DNA from: an uncultured Candidatus Saccharibacteria bacterium | GTDB taxonomy: Bacteria > Patescibacteriota > Saccharimonadia > Saccharimonadales > Saccharimonadaceae | Reading direction: 5' to 3' | Assembly (NCBI GenBank): GCA_938033875.1 | Contig: CALHKG010000015.1 | Location: forward strand, 1-64,000 | DNA length: 64,000 nucleotides | Part shown: positions 48,885-56,782 of the stretch, in pieces | How positions within the stretch are numbered: the stretch's first letter is position 1 | Layout of the letters: every line of letters starts with the position of its first letter | Position numbers and translations under genes: made by a program | Notes under the pieces: model-generated | Seen by the model: only the letters and a program-made list of their open reading frames with translations | Databases searched by the model: none | What the model was told of the DNA's origin: nothing

Positions 48885-49274
48885 ATGTCAACAATAGATC
48901 AGCAGTTTGTAGAATATACTGTAAAGGCGTTGGTTGGACATCCAGAAGACGTCATAGTAGACCGAACGATTGATGAAAAGGGCGTTTTACTAACATTGAC
49001 AGTTAATCCAGCAGATTTGGGTCGGGTTATTGGTAAGCGCGGCAGTACGGCACAGAGTTTGCGTACACTTCTGCGAGCTTTGGGTGCAAAGAATGACGCT
49101 CGATATAACTTGAAGATTGTTAACAATGATGGTTTTTCTGGTGAGCGTGAGAGTAATAGCTATAACGATCATGCTTCTGTGGACAACTCAACAGATGAAG
49201 CTGTGGAAAATGAATCATCTTACGCAGAAAACACCAGAAAAGAGCTTGCAGAACTCGACGATCTTGATATATAA
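48885..49274 (+). CDS. khpA: KH-domain RNA-binding protein KhpA
   Basis: A 129-residue protein whose first 78 residues are a single KH domain with the GxxG loop IGKRGST (VNPADLGRVIGKRGSTAQSL), as in KhpA/YlqC, which with KhpB controls division and peptidoglycan synthesis in streptococci. The C-terminal 50 residues are an acidic, disordered tail not seen in standard KhpA (about 75-80 residues). ATG 48885 follows a very strong Shine-Dalgarno. A structured RNA segment and terminator follow. Confidence 0.9.
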   Translation: MSTIDQQFVEYTVKALVGHPEDVIVDRTIDEKGVLLTLTVNPADLGRVIGKRGSTAQSLRTLLRALGAKNDARYNLKIVNNDGFSGERESNSYNDHASVDNSTDEAVENESSYAENTRKELAELDDLDI

Positions 49275-49288
49275 TTAAAACCAGTTCA

Positions 49289-49357
49289 AGCACAGACATT
49301 ATGCGAGAACAGCTCTATGCGAGACAATGGGAAACCATTGAGAGCCTTATTTGTGCT
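49289..49357 (+). ncRNA. structured 3' RNA element of the khpA transcript
   Basis: AGCACA (49289-49294) pairs with TGTGCT (49352-49357); inside, GCTCT (49312-49316) pairs with AGAGC (49341-49345), and CAATGG-GAAA-CCATTG (49325-49340) forms a GNRA-capped hairpin. Both unpaired 5' sides carry the same nonamer TATGCGAGA (49300-49308 and 49316-49324). It lies between the khpA stop and a terminator. Unknown family. Confidence 0.5.
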
Positions 49358-49387
49358 AAAAAACCGTCCTTACTGGGACGGTTTTTT
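49358..49387 (+). terminator. rho-independent terminator of khpA
   Basis: AAAAAACCGTCC pairs with GGACGGTTTTTT, loop TTACTG, T-run included in the stem. Confidence 0.9.
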
Positions 49388-49423
49388 GGTGGGGAATAAT
49401 TTCTGTAAAAAGACATGAAAATA

Positions 49424-49483
49424 GCCCGCCGAAAACGTACTCAAGTCGAGACTTGATGTCTCAACGAGCTATTTTCGGCGGGC
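49424..49483. terminator. long hairpin, terminator of the minus-strand orphan gene
   Basis: GCCCGCCGAAAA (49424-49435) pairs with TTTTCGGCGGGC (49472-49483); an inner TCAAGT-CGAG-ACTTGA hairpin fills the loop. It begins one base beyond the stop codon of the minus-strand gene and is followed on that strand by TATTTTC and later TTTTT. Confidence 0.65.
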
Positions 49484-49484
49484 G

Positions 49485-49934
49485 TTAGAAAACCCTTTTA
49501 ATCGACCAATGTCCTCCGTCCCAGAACAGGACGTAGGGTTCGTCTAGCTTGGCGATTATCTCGAAAGCGCTTGCAAGTCGCTTAGATTCGGTTACCTGTT
49601 CTACAACAGGCCAGATCTCGACTCCTATTCCGGTTTTGGCGGGTTTCCCCTTACTCCATGACCGTGGTACTACCTTGAGTACCATGGTGTCTCCGGCGTA
49701 GACTGCGAAGCCGGTAACTTCATCGAAATCAGACTTCAGAGTTTCAATTCGGTTAATATCTCCGGAGTCGGAGTAGGGGGTGAGATGTTCCCGTACTAAG
49801 TCCTCGATGTGATTTTTGTAACCACGACGAGGTATGGTGCACGCGTTTATTTCCAGAGTGTGCTCCTCCATTTTGATGGAGAGATTAGAACCTTCCGCGG
49901 ACCAGTTAGTGTTTTTCTCGGTGATACAAGACAT
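49485..49934 (-). CDS. orphan hypothetical protein, GC-richer than neighbours
   Basis: A 149-residue soluble protein with no family that I recognise. It is mixed alpha/beta in character, acidic in the N-terminal half, with a Trp-containing C-terminal part (IGVEIWPVVEQV, VLFWDGGHWSIKRVF). Hand counts give 31 G/C in 60 nt here (49681-49740) against 19 in 60 at the start of trmD (50041-50100). It is the only minus-strand gene between khpA and trmD and is bounded by hairpins on both sides, so it looks like an inserted cassette. Function unknown. Confidence 0.7.
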   Translation of the reverse strand: MSCITEKNTNWSAEGSNLSIKMEEHTLEINACTIPRRGYKNHIEDLVREHLTPYSDSGDINRIETLKSDFDEVTGFAVYAGDTMVLKVVPRSWSKGKPAKTGIGVEIWPVVEQVTESKRLASAFEIIAKLDEPYVLFWDGGHWSIKRVF

Positions 49935-49960
49935 GACGTCTCTCTCTTCCTCTAAGGGCT

Positions 49961-49984
49961 ACTTCTACTCGGTTGAGTAGAAGT
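49961..49984. promoter_or_regulatory. palindrome in the 5' leader of the orphan gene
   Basis: ACTTCTACTC-GGTT-GAGTAGAAGT, a perfect 10-bp inverted repeat between the promoter and the ATG of the minus-strand gene. It could be an operator or an mRNA hairpin. Confidence 0.6.
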
Positions 49985-50004
49985 TAATATATACATATCA
50001 TACC

Positions 50005-50033
50005 TGGACAAAAAAGTCAACACTTGCTACACT
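50005..50033 (+). promoter_or_regulatory. trmD promoter overlapping a divergent minus-strand promoter
   Basis: Plus strand: TGGACA (50005-50010), 17-nt spacer, TACACT (50028-50033), 7 nt to the trmD ATG. On the minus strand TTGACT occupies 50020-50015 facing the orphan gene, so the two promoters share DNA and may compete. Confidence 0.7.
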
Positions 50034-50040
50034 GTAACAG

Positions 50041-50709
50041 ATGAGAAAGTTTCAAGTAATTACGCTTTTCCCAGAAATGACAACGGGAGTTTTTAATAAT
50101 TCCATGATGTGGAAGGCGCAGAAAGACGGTATCGTGGAGCTCACTACGGTGAATTTGCGGGAGTTTGGTTTGGGGCCGCGGCGTCAGGTGGATGATACGC
50201 CGTATGGTGGTGGTGACGGAATGCTTCTTATGGTTGAGCCGTTATGGAAAGCGGTAGAATTTGCGAAATCTCAGGATGAAACAGCGAAGGTGGTGTTAAT
50301 GAGTCCGCGCGGGCAGCGCTGGAAGCAGGCTAAAGCCCAGGAAGAAGCCGATGATAACAGAGGTGTGATATTTATTTGCGGGCGATACGAGGGTGTTGAT
50401 GAGCGAATTTTAGAGCTAGTTGATGAGCAATGGAGTATTGGCGATTTTGTGCTGACGGGCGGAGAGCTGGCGGCAATGATGATGATTGATTCTATTGTTA
50501 GGTTGATTCCTGGAGTTTTGGGCGGCGAAAAATCTGCGGAAATTGAAAGTTTTTCAGATGGAGAAACGTTGGAATTCCCACAATATACACGACCTGAGGA
50601 GTTTAAAGGTTTACGTGTGCCGGATGTTTTATTGAGCGGACACCACGGAAAAATTGCCGAGTGGCGCGCTGAACAATCGCGGATATTGACCAATAAAAAT
50701 ACCCCATAG
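50041..50709 (+). CDS. trmD: tRNA (guanine-N1-)-methyltransferase TrmD
   Basis: A 222-residue SPOUT methylase forming m1G37 in tRNAs. VDDTPYGGGDGMLL, CGRYEGVDERI and the knot SIGDFVLTGGELAAM are conserved. Leaderless-type promoter. In many bacteria trmD follows rpsP, khpA and rimM; here khpA is separated from it by the orphan cassette and rimM is absent from the window. The stop codon lies in its own terminator. Confidence 0.97.
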   Translation: MRKFQVITLFPEMTTGVFNNSMMWKAQKDGIVELTTVNLREFGLGPRRQVDDTPYGGGDGMLLMVEPLWKAVEFAKSQDETAKVVLMSPRGQRWKQAKAQEEADDNRGVIFICGRYEGVDERILELVDEQWSIGDFVLTGGELAAMMMIDSIVRLIPGVLGGEKSAEIESFSDGETLEFPQYTRPEEFKGLRVPDVLLSGHHGKIAEWRAEQSRILTNKNTP

Positions 50710-50723
50710 AGACGGGGTATTTT
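50696..50723 (+). terminator. rho-independent terminator overlapping the trmD stop
   Basis: AAAATACCCC pairs with GGGGTATTTT around ATAGAGAC; the TAG stop is in the loop. Confidence 0.85.
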
Positions 50724-50841
50724 AAGTTGTGGTGGATTTGTCGTAGAGCGAATATTGTGTTTATTTTTGTAACGTTCGCTGATTTAACTTTATGACGTTT
50801 TTATAAAAAGTGCAAGTGCTTTCGTAAAAAATACAACAAGC

Positions 50842-50870
50842 TTGAGCTTTTTTGACGCGCAAGCTATACT
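50842..50870 (+). promoter_or_regulatory. promoter, leaderless type
   Basis: TTGAGC (50842-50847), 17-nt spacer, TATACT (50865-50870), 6 nt to ATG 50877. Confidence 0.75.
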
Positions 50871-50876
50871 GAAATT

Positions 50877-51296
50877 ATGTCTAGAAAAGTGAATAAAATT
50901 GTTAAATCGATTATAGGACTATTGATAATGGTGCCATTATTATGTCAATTATTTACGTTTGAGAAGTTTTCTGCGGTCCTTATTTCTGCAGGGATTATGC
51001 CATATTTAAGTCTTCCGATTGCGATAACATTGGTGATTGTTGAGCTAGTGTCGTTGCCGTTTTTGATTGATATGAATATGACAAAAAGAATTACTCTGAC
51101 GAGCAGAGTGGCTGGTTTTTTGAGTTTGGGGATTATGACGGTAATTAGTTTTTTGGCGTTTGCGAACGGACATGCGGCGGTGATATTTGGTGCAACGATA
51201 AAGAATGTGAATAATGTGGCTGCGATTTTTCTGGTATTCATGATGTGGATTTTGTTGATTTGCGCAAATTTATCGACGAAAAAAACAGCCAAATAA
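50877..51296 (+). CDS. DoxX-like small membrane protein
   Basis: A 139-residue protein with four transmembrane helices in the DoxX/DoxX-like arrangement (IVKSIIGLLIMVPLL, LPIAITLVIVELVSLPFLI, VAGFLSLGIMTVISFLAF, AAIFLVFMMWILLICA). Members are often linked to redox or respiratory functions, but activity is not known. Isolated gene with its own promoter, preceded by the trmD terminator. Confidence 0.7.
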   Translation: MSRKVNKIVKSIIGLLIMVPLLCQLFTFEKFSAVLISAGIMPYLSLPIAITLVIVELVSLPFLIDMNMTKRITLTSRVAGFLSLGIMTVISFLAFANGHAAVIFGATIKNVNNVAAIFLVFMMWILLICANLSTKKTAK

Positions 51297-51317
51297 TTGG
51301 CTGCTAAATCTCAAACT

Positions 51318-51392
51318 TGGCTGGGATGGAGGGATTCGAACCCCCGAATGGCGGGACCAGAACCCGCTGCCTTACCACTTGGCGACATCCCA
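51318..51392 (-). tRNA. tRNA-Gln (anticodon CTG)
   Basis: On the minus strand acceptor TGGGATG pairs with CATCCCA; anticodon stem GCGGG/CCCGC with loop TTCTGGT gives CTG. T loop TTCGAAT, discriminator G, CCA encoded. This isoacceptor reads CAG only. Confidence 0.95.
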
Positions 51393-51436
51393 ACGGCAAA
51401 CATAATTGTACTATAGAAAAATGATTTTCGCAAGCG

Positions 51437-51465
51437 TTTACGAGCCAGCGTTGACGCGATATACT
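51437..51465 (+). promoter_or_regulatory. promoter of the PAP2 gene, leaderless type
   Basis: TTTACG (51437-51442), 17-nt spacer, TATACT (51460-51465), 6 nt to ATG 51472; this selects that start over ATG 51406. Confidence 0.7.
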
Positions 51466-51471
51466 GGTAGT

Positions 51472-51948
51472 ATGGATTTGCAATGGATTGTAAAGTTAAT
51501 TGCTGACGGACTAGTGGTGCCGGTCGTGCTAATTGGTGCGTACGCGCTGATAAAATTGGTTCCAAATAAAGAGAAGTATCAAGTTTATAGCCAAGTTTTG
51601 ATGGCTGGGTTGACTGCTTACGTGGCGGCAAAAATTATCGGGTCAATTTATCAACCAGATCAGATGCGCCCGTTCGAGATTCTGGGCGTATCTGCCGGCG
51701 CGTCATTCCTTAATAATCCGGGTTTTCCGTCTGATCACGCTCTATTTACAATGGCAATTACTTTGGCTGTATTTTTCGGAGCAAAGAGTTGGCGGCTGGC
51801 TGTTGTTTGTTTGGTTATGACGATCTTAATATGTGTAGGTCGGGTTATTGCTCTGGTGCATACGCCACTTGACGTTATTGGCGGATTATTGATTGCCTGC
51901 GTAGGGATTGTTTGGTATAAACCGATGAATCTCCTGAAAAAAGCATAA
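51472..51948 (+). CDS. PAP2-family membrane phosphatase (undecaprenyl-PP phosphatase candidate)
   Basis: A 158-residue protein with about five helices and the PAP2 motifs GFPSDHALF (second) and GRVIALVHTPLDVIGG (third); the first motif KxxxxxxRP is represented by YQPDQMRPF, where the lysine is missing. PAP2 proteins such as BcrC recycle undecaprenyl pyrophosphate for wall synthesis. An upstream start at 51406 would add 22 residues but lies before the expected transcript start. Confidence 0.85.
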   Translation: MDLQWIVKLIADGLVVPVVLIGAYALIKLVPNKEKYQVYSQVLMAGLTAYVAAKIIGSIYQPDQMRPFEILGVSAGASFLNNPGFPSDHALFTMAITLAVFFGAKSWRLAVVCLVMTILICVGRVIALVHTPLDVIGGLLIACVGIVWYKPMNLLKKA

Positions 51949-51965
51949 TATTTAAGCATATACAT

Positions 51966-51994
51966 TTGCAATATTGACAAGTTTACGTTACAAT
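51966..51994 (+). promoter_or_regulatory. promoter, leaderless type
   Basis: TTGCAA (51966-51971), 17-nt spacer, TACAAT (51989-51994), 6 nt to ATG 52001. Confidence 0.75.
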
Positions 51995-52000
51995 TTACGT

Positions 52001-52495
52001 ATGAAATTATTGTCAGCTATTTTCCGTGAAGAAATATCAGATTACACATATCCATTTTCAAGGCGAGTTTTCTTGAGGATTTTGGCGATTTTAGTTGCTA
52101 GCGGTGTAGCTATCTGGCTGCTGGCGCTTGCGTTTGATAAATTTATGATCACGCCTGTATTTTGCGCAAACGCTGAGCATATTTCTATTTGCGCAAACAG
52201 CACAATCATTGCATCTTACGTTGCGTTGGTTTTGGCGGGAATTATGTTGGTGCCAGTGTTGGCGGTATTTGGCATTAAGCGACCTCTGTTGGTAGTGGTC
52301 GCGGCAACTGTGTCATTGTGGGGTGTTACATTATGGGCTGGTGGATCTTGGATTTTGTCATTACTATGGGTAGTTTTGGCGACAGTTTTGGTATATTTGT
52401 CGTTAATCTGGTTGAATAGAATTCGTGGCAATGGCGCAGCAATTTTATTTATGATTTTATTCGCAATCTTAGCACGAGTTGTCTTGGCGCTATAA
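52001..52495 (+). CDS. small polytopic membrane protein, unknown
   Basis: A 164-residue protein with four to five hydrophobic helices after a short basic/aromatic N terminus (REEISDYTYPFSRRVF). Two cysteines (CANAEHISICAN) fall in what would be the first external loop and could form a disulfide. ATG 52001 is fixed by the promoter; an earlier in-frame start at 51974 lies inside the promoter. I do not recognise a family. Confidence 0.65.
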   Translation: MKLLSAIFREEISDYTYPFSRRVFLRILAILVASGVAIWLLALAFDKFMITPVFCANAEHISICANSTIIASYVALVLAGIMLVPVLAVFGIKRPLLVVVAATVSLWGVTLWAGGSWILSLLWVVLATVLVYLSLIWLNRIRGNGAAILFMILFAILARVVLAL

Positions 52496-52507
52496 TCACT
52501 GTACACT
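52479..52507 (+). promoter_or_regulatory. rmuC promoter, leaderless type
   Basis: TTGTCT (52479-52484), 17-nt spacer, TACACT (52502-52507), 6 nt to ATG 52514. It overlaps the end of the previous gene. Confidence 0.65.
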
Positions 52508-52513
52508 AAGTGT

Positions 52514-53584
52514 ATGGAAGTCATTATCATTATTCTCTTAATCGTTATTACTATTGGTTTGGGCGCGACTTTATTTGTCTTGCAATCAAAAATCAGCGAG
52601 CTAAAAAATCAATCATCCGTCGAGTTGATTAAAACCGATGTCGTGGAGTTGGGGCGGACTATTGCGAAGTTGAATGAATCCGTTAGTGATAAGTTGGAGC
52701 GAAGCAACGCGCAAGTTCAGACTTCCGTGCAGAAACAATTGTCAGAAAGCGCAAAGTTGGTGGCTGACGTGACGCAGCGATTGGCGAAATTGGATGAGAC
52801 CAATAAGCGTGTGGTCGATGTGGCGACCGATCTGAAGACCTTGCAAAACGTGTTGCAAAATCCAAAGCAACGCGGGGTCTTTGGTGAGTTTTATCTGGAG
52901 AGTGTGTTGGATAACGTTTTGCCAGCCAAGCAATATCAAATGCAATATCGTTTCAAGGACGGTGAAATTGTTGACGCGGTTATTTTTCTGGACAAGGGGC
53001 AGATATTGCCGGTGGACAGTAAGTTTTCTTTGGAGAATTACAATCGGATGATTAATGCCGAGACAAAATCTGAGCGTGAAATGTGGCTGAATAAGGTGAA
53101 GGCTGATCTTAAGGGGCGAATTGACGAAACTAGTAAATACATTCGTCCGCGCGAAAACACCATGGATTTTGCTTTTATGTTTATCCCTAGCGAATCTTTG
53201 TATTACGATCTTCTGATTAACAATGTTGGTCAGGGCGGTTCGAGTCGCGATTTGATTGAATATGCGTTCCGAGATAAGCGAGTGATTATTGTTAGTCCGA
53301 CTAGTTTTTTGGCATACCTGCAGACCGTTCTTCAGGGGCTTCGTAGTTTGCAAATTGAAGAGCAAGCCAAAGACATTCAAGTTCGAGTTGGGCAATTGGG
53401 CGTTCATATTAAAAAGTTTGACGAGTTGATGACGAAAATGGGCAAGAGTTTAAGTACGACTGTTGGTCATTATAACAATACGTATAAGGAACTAGGGAAG
53501 ATTGATAAGGATGTTGTGCGAATTTCTGGTGGCGATAACCAAGCTCAGCCGGAGCTGATTGATCGGCCGACTCAGGAAGATTGA
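52514..53584 (+). CDS. rmuC: DNA recombination protein RmuC
   Basis: A 356-residue RmuC-family protein: an N-terminal transmembrane helix (about 3-21), a long coiled coil (about 22-115) and the nuclease-like domain with QRGVFGEFYLESVLDNVLP, LPVDSKFSLENYNRM and MFIPSESLYYDLL. E. coli RmuC limits inversions at short inverted repeats. The charged QPELIDRPTQED tail is unremarkable. Convergent with the aquaporin. Confidence 0.93.
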   Translation: MEVIIIILLIVITIGLGATLFVLQSKISELKNQSSVELIKTDVVELGRTIAKLNESVSDKLERSNAQVQTSVQKQLSESAKLVADVTQRLAKLDETNKRVVDVATDLKTLQNVLQNPKQRGVFGEFYLESVLDNVLPAKQYQMQYRFKDGEIVDAVIFLDKGQILPVDSKFSLENYNRMINAETKSEREMWLNKVKADLKGRIDETSKYIRPRENTMDFAFMFIPSESLYYDLLINNVGQGGSSRDLIEYAFRDKRVIIVSPTSFLAYLQTVLQGLRSLQIEEQAKDIQVRVGQLGVHIKKFDELMTKMGKSLSTTVGHYNNTYKELGKIDKDVVRISGGDNQAQPELIDRPTQED

Positions 53585-53590
53585 CATAAA

Positions 53591-53620
53591 AAATACCCCG
53601 CCGATTAAGCGGGATATTTT
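53591..53620. terminator. shared terminator between rmuC and the aquaporin
   Basis: AAATACCCCGC and GCGGGATATTT form a stem (one C.A mismatch) around CGATTAA between convergent genes, with T/A runs on both sides. Confidence 0.8.
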
Positions 53621-53636
53621 ATTGTGAAGTTATAAT

Positions 53637-54572
53637 CTATTCTTCGTCTTTGTTTCGGTAATTGACGAGTAGAAATAGGTTGCCGCCTAATGCTGCGCCG
53701 ATTAGGGTAGCGGCAATTACTTCCAAGCTAAAGCGTGAATAGCTCTTTTCACCTTCAGCTGGCAATACTCCGTTGCTGCGTAGTTGAGAGTCGGTTTTCT
53801 CTGTAACAGCCAAAGAAACTGCTGGGTTCAAAGTTGCGCCTGAGATGTAGATCTCGCGTGGGTAAGTGCGGCCGTTTTTCTCAGTTTGAGTAGTGCTTTG
53901 ATCTTTTTGGATTTTTGCAATGGCAGTACTTTTAATGTATGAAGAGATTGAGCCAGATACGACAAGACCAATCATCAACGCCAAGCCAATTCCAAAAGCT
54001 TGACCAGCTGCTTTGATTTCTTTGCGCTGCAAAACTGCGGCAATACCAAATACAAATACAGCGGTACCGACTAACTCCATCGCGAAGATGTTCCAAGAGA
54101 ACGCGGTGAATTGGTCAAAGCTTAGAGCGAATCCGCCGTTTGTTAATGAGCCGACAAGCACGATAGCTGCCATTGCACCGAGGAATTGTGCGCCCCAGTA
54201 AAATGGAACAAGTACAGTCTTTAGCTTACGCATTGTCCATAGACCAAATGTGACAGCTGGGTTTACGTGTGCGCCAGAAATGTTGCCGATAATTGCAACG
54301 ATAAACATCAATGCAAAACCGACATACATCGATGACAAAATATCTGATGCGAATAATGCGGCAAGTGTCAAAATGAATGTGCCGATAACTTCCGCAATAA
54401 CGATGTTAATTAAGTTGTTTGGTAATTTAGAATCTAGTTCGACACGCTTGCTTTTAGCGGTAGATTCAGTAACGACGTACTTGACGGTCGTTTTGGTTTC
54501 AGTCTTAGCGGCAGTAGTTTTCTTTCCTGCGGCTTTAACTGGGGCTTTCTTTGAAGTTTTCTTCGTAGCCAT
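53637..54572 (-). CDS. MIP-family channel (aquaporin/glycerol facilitator)
   Basis: A 311-residue major intrinsic protein with six helices and two NPA boxes, GAHVNPAVTFG and GATLNPAVSLA. Unusual is a Lys/Ala/Thr-rich cytoplasmic extension of about 48 residues before the first helix (KKTSKKAPVKAAGKKTTAAK), looking like a histone-type basic tail, and a long external loop (about 230-260) before the second NPA. Strong AAGGAGG precedes the ATG by 4-5 nt. Water or glycerol selectivity cannot be decided. Confidence 0.93.
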   Translation of the reverse strand: MATKKTSKKAPVKAAGKKTTAAKTETKTTVKYVVTESTAKSKRVELDSKLPNNLINIVIAEVIGTFILTLAALFASDILSSMYVGFALMFIVAIIGNISGAHVNPAVTFGLWTMRKLKTVLVPFYWGAQFLGAMAAIVLVGSLTNGGFALSFDQFTAFSWNIFAMELVGTAVFVFGIAAVLQRKEIKAAGQAFGIGLALMIGLVVSGSISSYIKSTAIAKIQKDQSTTQTEKNGRTYPREIYISGATLNPAVSLAVTEKTDSQLRSNGVLPAEGEKSYSRFSLEVIAATLIGAALGGNLFLLVNYRNKDEE

Positions 54573-54617
54573 ATTCCCTCCTTAAAGTAATATCACGACT
54601 ATTATAACATAATTTGC

Positions 54618-54623
54618 TATACT
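54618..54623 (+). promoter_or_regulatory. -10 box, leaderless type
   Basis: TATACT ending 6 nt before ATG 54630. Confidence 0.65.
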
Positions 54624-54629
54624 GTAGTT

Positions 54630-54866
54630 ATGGGATTATTTGTAAATCAACAAGATCAGCGTAGTGAATTGCAAGAGCGAATTGCAGCGGAATTAAGAGA
54701 GAAGGCAAAGGCTTCGAGTTTGCAAGAAAAGGCAACTATGGACGGCGTCGACGACATAAGATATTTGGAAGGCACGAAACAGACGACGACTTTGGCGTGG
54801 GCGTGGATTTTAATTGCTATTATGGCCGGTGCGGTGATTGTAATGTTTTTAATGCAAGGACGATAA
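54630..54866 (+). CDS. small tail-anchored membrane protein
   Basis: A 78-residue protein: charged helical N-terminal 50 residues (QERIAAELREKAKASSLQEKA) and one C-terminal transmembrane helix (about 54-75). Function unknown. pheS starts 1 nt after its stop, so it leads the pheS operon. Confidence 0.7.
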   Translation: MGLFVNQQDQRSELQERIAAELREKAKASSLQEKATMDGVDDIRYLEGTKQTTTLAWAWILIAIMAGAVIVMFLMQGR

Positions 54867-54867
54867 A

Positions 54868-55911
54868 ATGGTTGACTTAGACGAATTGAAAAGAGAAATA
54901 GTTTTGGCGGTTTCGCAATCCAAATCTCCGCGTGAGTTTTTACGCGATCGACGACTTAGGGAATTGTATGATCAAATCAAGTCATTGCCGCCAGTTGAGC
55001 GTGGTCCGTTTGGCAAGCAGATTAACGAGCTGAAGCAAGCGATTGAACAGGCTATTGCTGCGCGACTGGAAGAGCTGGAAAAAGTTGACTTGAAACCGAT
55101 TGACGTTACGGCGCCGATGGACGTGAATTCGTCCAAGCCTGAACTTTTGCCGAGCGAACAAGGCACGATTCATCCGCTGAGCGCTGAAATTGAGCACATT
55201 TCTGAGATCTTTAATCGCATGGGGTTTGTCACGGAAGAGTCCAGAGAGATTGACGATCAATTCCATATGTTCGAGAGCCTGAATTTTCCAAAAGGTCATC
55301 CAGCGCGCGATGATTACGATACGTTTATGACCGAGGAAACTGATTCTAATGGCGATCGTTTGATTGCACCGGCGCATACGTCTACTATGCAAAATCGCGT
55401 GCTAATGAAATATCGCGACAATTTGGAGAAAGGCGAGGCTATTGCCGCTATCGTTCCTGATCGCGTTTTCCGCAACGAAGATTTGGATGCGCGCCACGAG
55501 CATACGTTTTATCAAGTTGAAGGTGTGTACGTTTCACGCCGGGTTAATGTTGGCAATTTGATTGCCACGCTGCAAGAATTTTTGCAGGAATATTATGGCA
55601 AGAAACTTGACGTTCGCGTTAATCCATTCTACTTTCCGTTCACTGAGCCTAGCTTCGAGTTTGCGTTAAGTTGTCCGTTTTGTGAAGGAAAAAATCCTGA
55701 TTGTAAAGTCTGCTCTGGTGAAGGTTGGATTGAGCTACTGGGCTGCGGAATGATTCATCCGAATGTCCTTCGGGCGGCACAAATTGACCCGAATGAATAT
55801 ACGGGATTTGCTTTTGGTTGCGGAATCGACCGCTTGGTTATGATGAAGTATGGAATCGAAGATGTCCGTCATTTTGAAAGTGGCAAATTGGATTTTTTGG
55901 AACAATTTTAA
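54868..55911 (+). CDS. pheS: phenylalanyl-tRNA synthetase alpha subunit
   Basis: A 347-residue class II synthetase subunit. An N-terminal coiled coil leads to motif 1 (HPLSAEIEHISEIFNRMGF), motif 2 (HTSTMQNRVLMKYRDN) and motif 3 (FAFGCGIDRLVMMKYGIED). A four-cysteine cluster (CPFCEGKNPDCKVC) lies before motif 3, resembling a zinc-binding insertion. The beta subunit gene pheT does not follow; a DUF998-like gene does. Confidence 0.95.
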   Translation: MVDLDELKREIVLAVSQSKSPREFLRDRRLRELYDQIKSLPPVERGPFGKQINELKQAIEQAIAARLEELEKVDLKPIDVTAPMDVNSSKPELLPSEQGTIHPLSAEIEHISEIFNRMGFVTEESREIDDQFHMFESLNFPKGHPARDDYDTFMTEETDSNGDRLIAPAHTSTMQNRVLMKYRDNLEKGEAIAAIVPDRVFRNEDLDARHEHTFYQVEGVYVSRRVNVGNLIATLQEFLQEYYGKKLDVRVNPFYFPFTEPSFEFALSCPFCEGKNPDCKVCSGEGWIELLGCGMIHPNVLRAAQIDPNEYTGFAFGCGIDRLVMMKYGIEDVRHFESGKLDFLEQF

Positions 55912-55916
55912 GCAAT

Positions 55917-56549
55917 ATGAAACTTCGACAGATTAAGGATTTTTTGTGTAAGAATCGCCTTCAGGCGCTCTGCATTCTTAATGGTGTCGTTTTGGCTGTG
56001 GGCTTGATCGTGGCGATGCTGCTTTCTGATGATACTCGGTGGACGAACTGGAGCTTGAGTAGATTGGGCGAAACCACCTCGAACCGTTTGTCTGCATTTT
56101 CGTTCAATTCGGGAGTATTTTTATCTGGTTTGATTATGGGGATGATTGGATTTTTTATGAATCGTGGTTATCTTAAACTTGGTCAAATTCGCTCTGCTCG
56201 GATATCTGGCTGGATACTTTCATTGTTTGCGATTTGTATGATAGGAGTGGCGCTTTGTCCGAACGATACGATGCACGCGGCGCATTTTGTTTTCTCGCGC
56301 GGCATCGTGATATTGATGGTACTTTTGATGTTTATTTTGCCATCGAGTTTGAGCTATTTAACTCATCGTGAGCGAATCTCATCTTTCAGTTTTCCGATTT
56401 TTGCGGCAATTATAGCGGCGCAAGGTTACGCGATGGGCAAGTTTTGGTTTGTGATAGTAGAAGTTTTATTGGGAATTTTTGCGACGATGTGGCTAGTCCT
56501 GGTTTGCCGTCGAATGGAACTTAAATTGTCCGACCTGAAAACTTCGTAA
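55917..56549 (+). CDS. DUF998-like membrane protein
   Basis: A 210-residue protein with about six transmembrane helices. WSLSRLGETTSNRLSAFSFNSGVFLSG near the first loop is typical of DUF998 proteins. It starts 5 nt after pheS. Function unknown. Confidence 0.75.
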   Translation: MKLRQIKDFLCKNRLQALCILNGVVLAVGLIVAMLLSDDTRWTNWSLSRLGETTSNRLSAFSFNSGVFLSGLIMGMIGFFMNRGYLKLGQIRSARISGWILSLFAICMIGVALCPNDTMHAAHFVFSRGIVILMVLLMFILPSSLSYLTHRERISSFSFPIFAAIIAAQGYAMGKFWFVIVEVLLGIFATMWLVLVCRRMELKLSDLKTS

Positions 56550-56567
56550 AATGCTATAATTACTTCA

Positions 56568-56782
56568 AAAGGAGTAATTATGAATCACACAATTTTTGAC
56601 GACATCGTATCTGGAAAAATGAAATCTTGGAAGATTTGGGAAGATGAGAAATTCCTAGCATTTTTAACACCGTTTCCAAATACGCCGGGCTTTACCGTGG
56701 TGATTCCGAAGCAGAATCCGGGCGATTACGTATTTTCTTTGGACGATAATTTATATTCCGAAATGATGCAGGCAGTGAAAAA
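56568..56782 (+). repeat. 215-bp perfect direct repeat, left copy
   Basis: From the Shine-Dalgarno AAAGGAG to codon 67 of a HIT-family gene, identical to 58277-58491. Sequence homology continues imperfectly to about 56800. Confidence 0.97.

Noticed and set aside
49289..49357. SRP 4.5S RNA
   Set aside because: A GNRA-capped hairpin is present but the conserved SRP symmetric and asymmetric loops (GUCAGG/AGCA) are absent.
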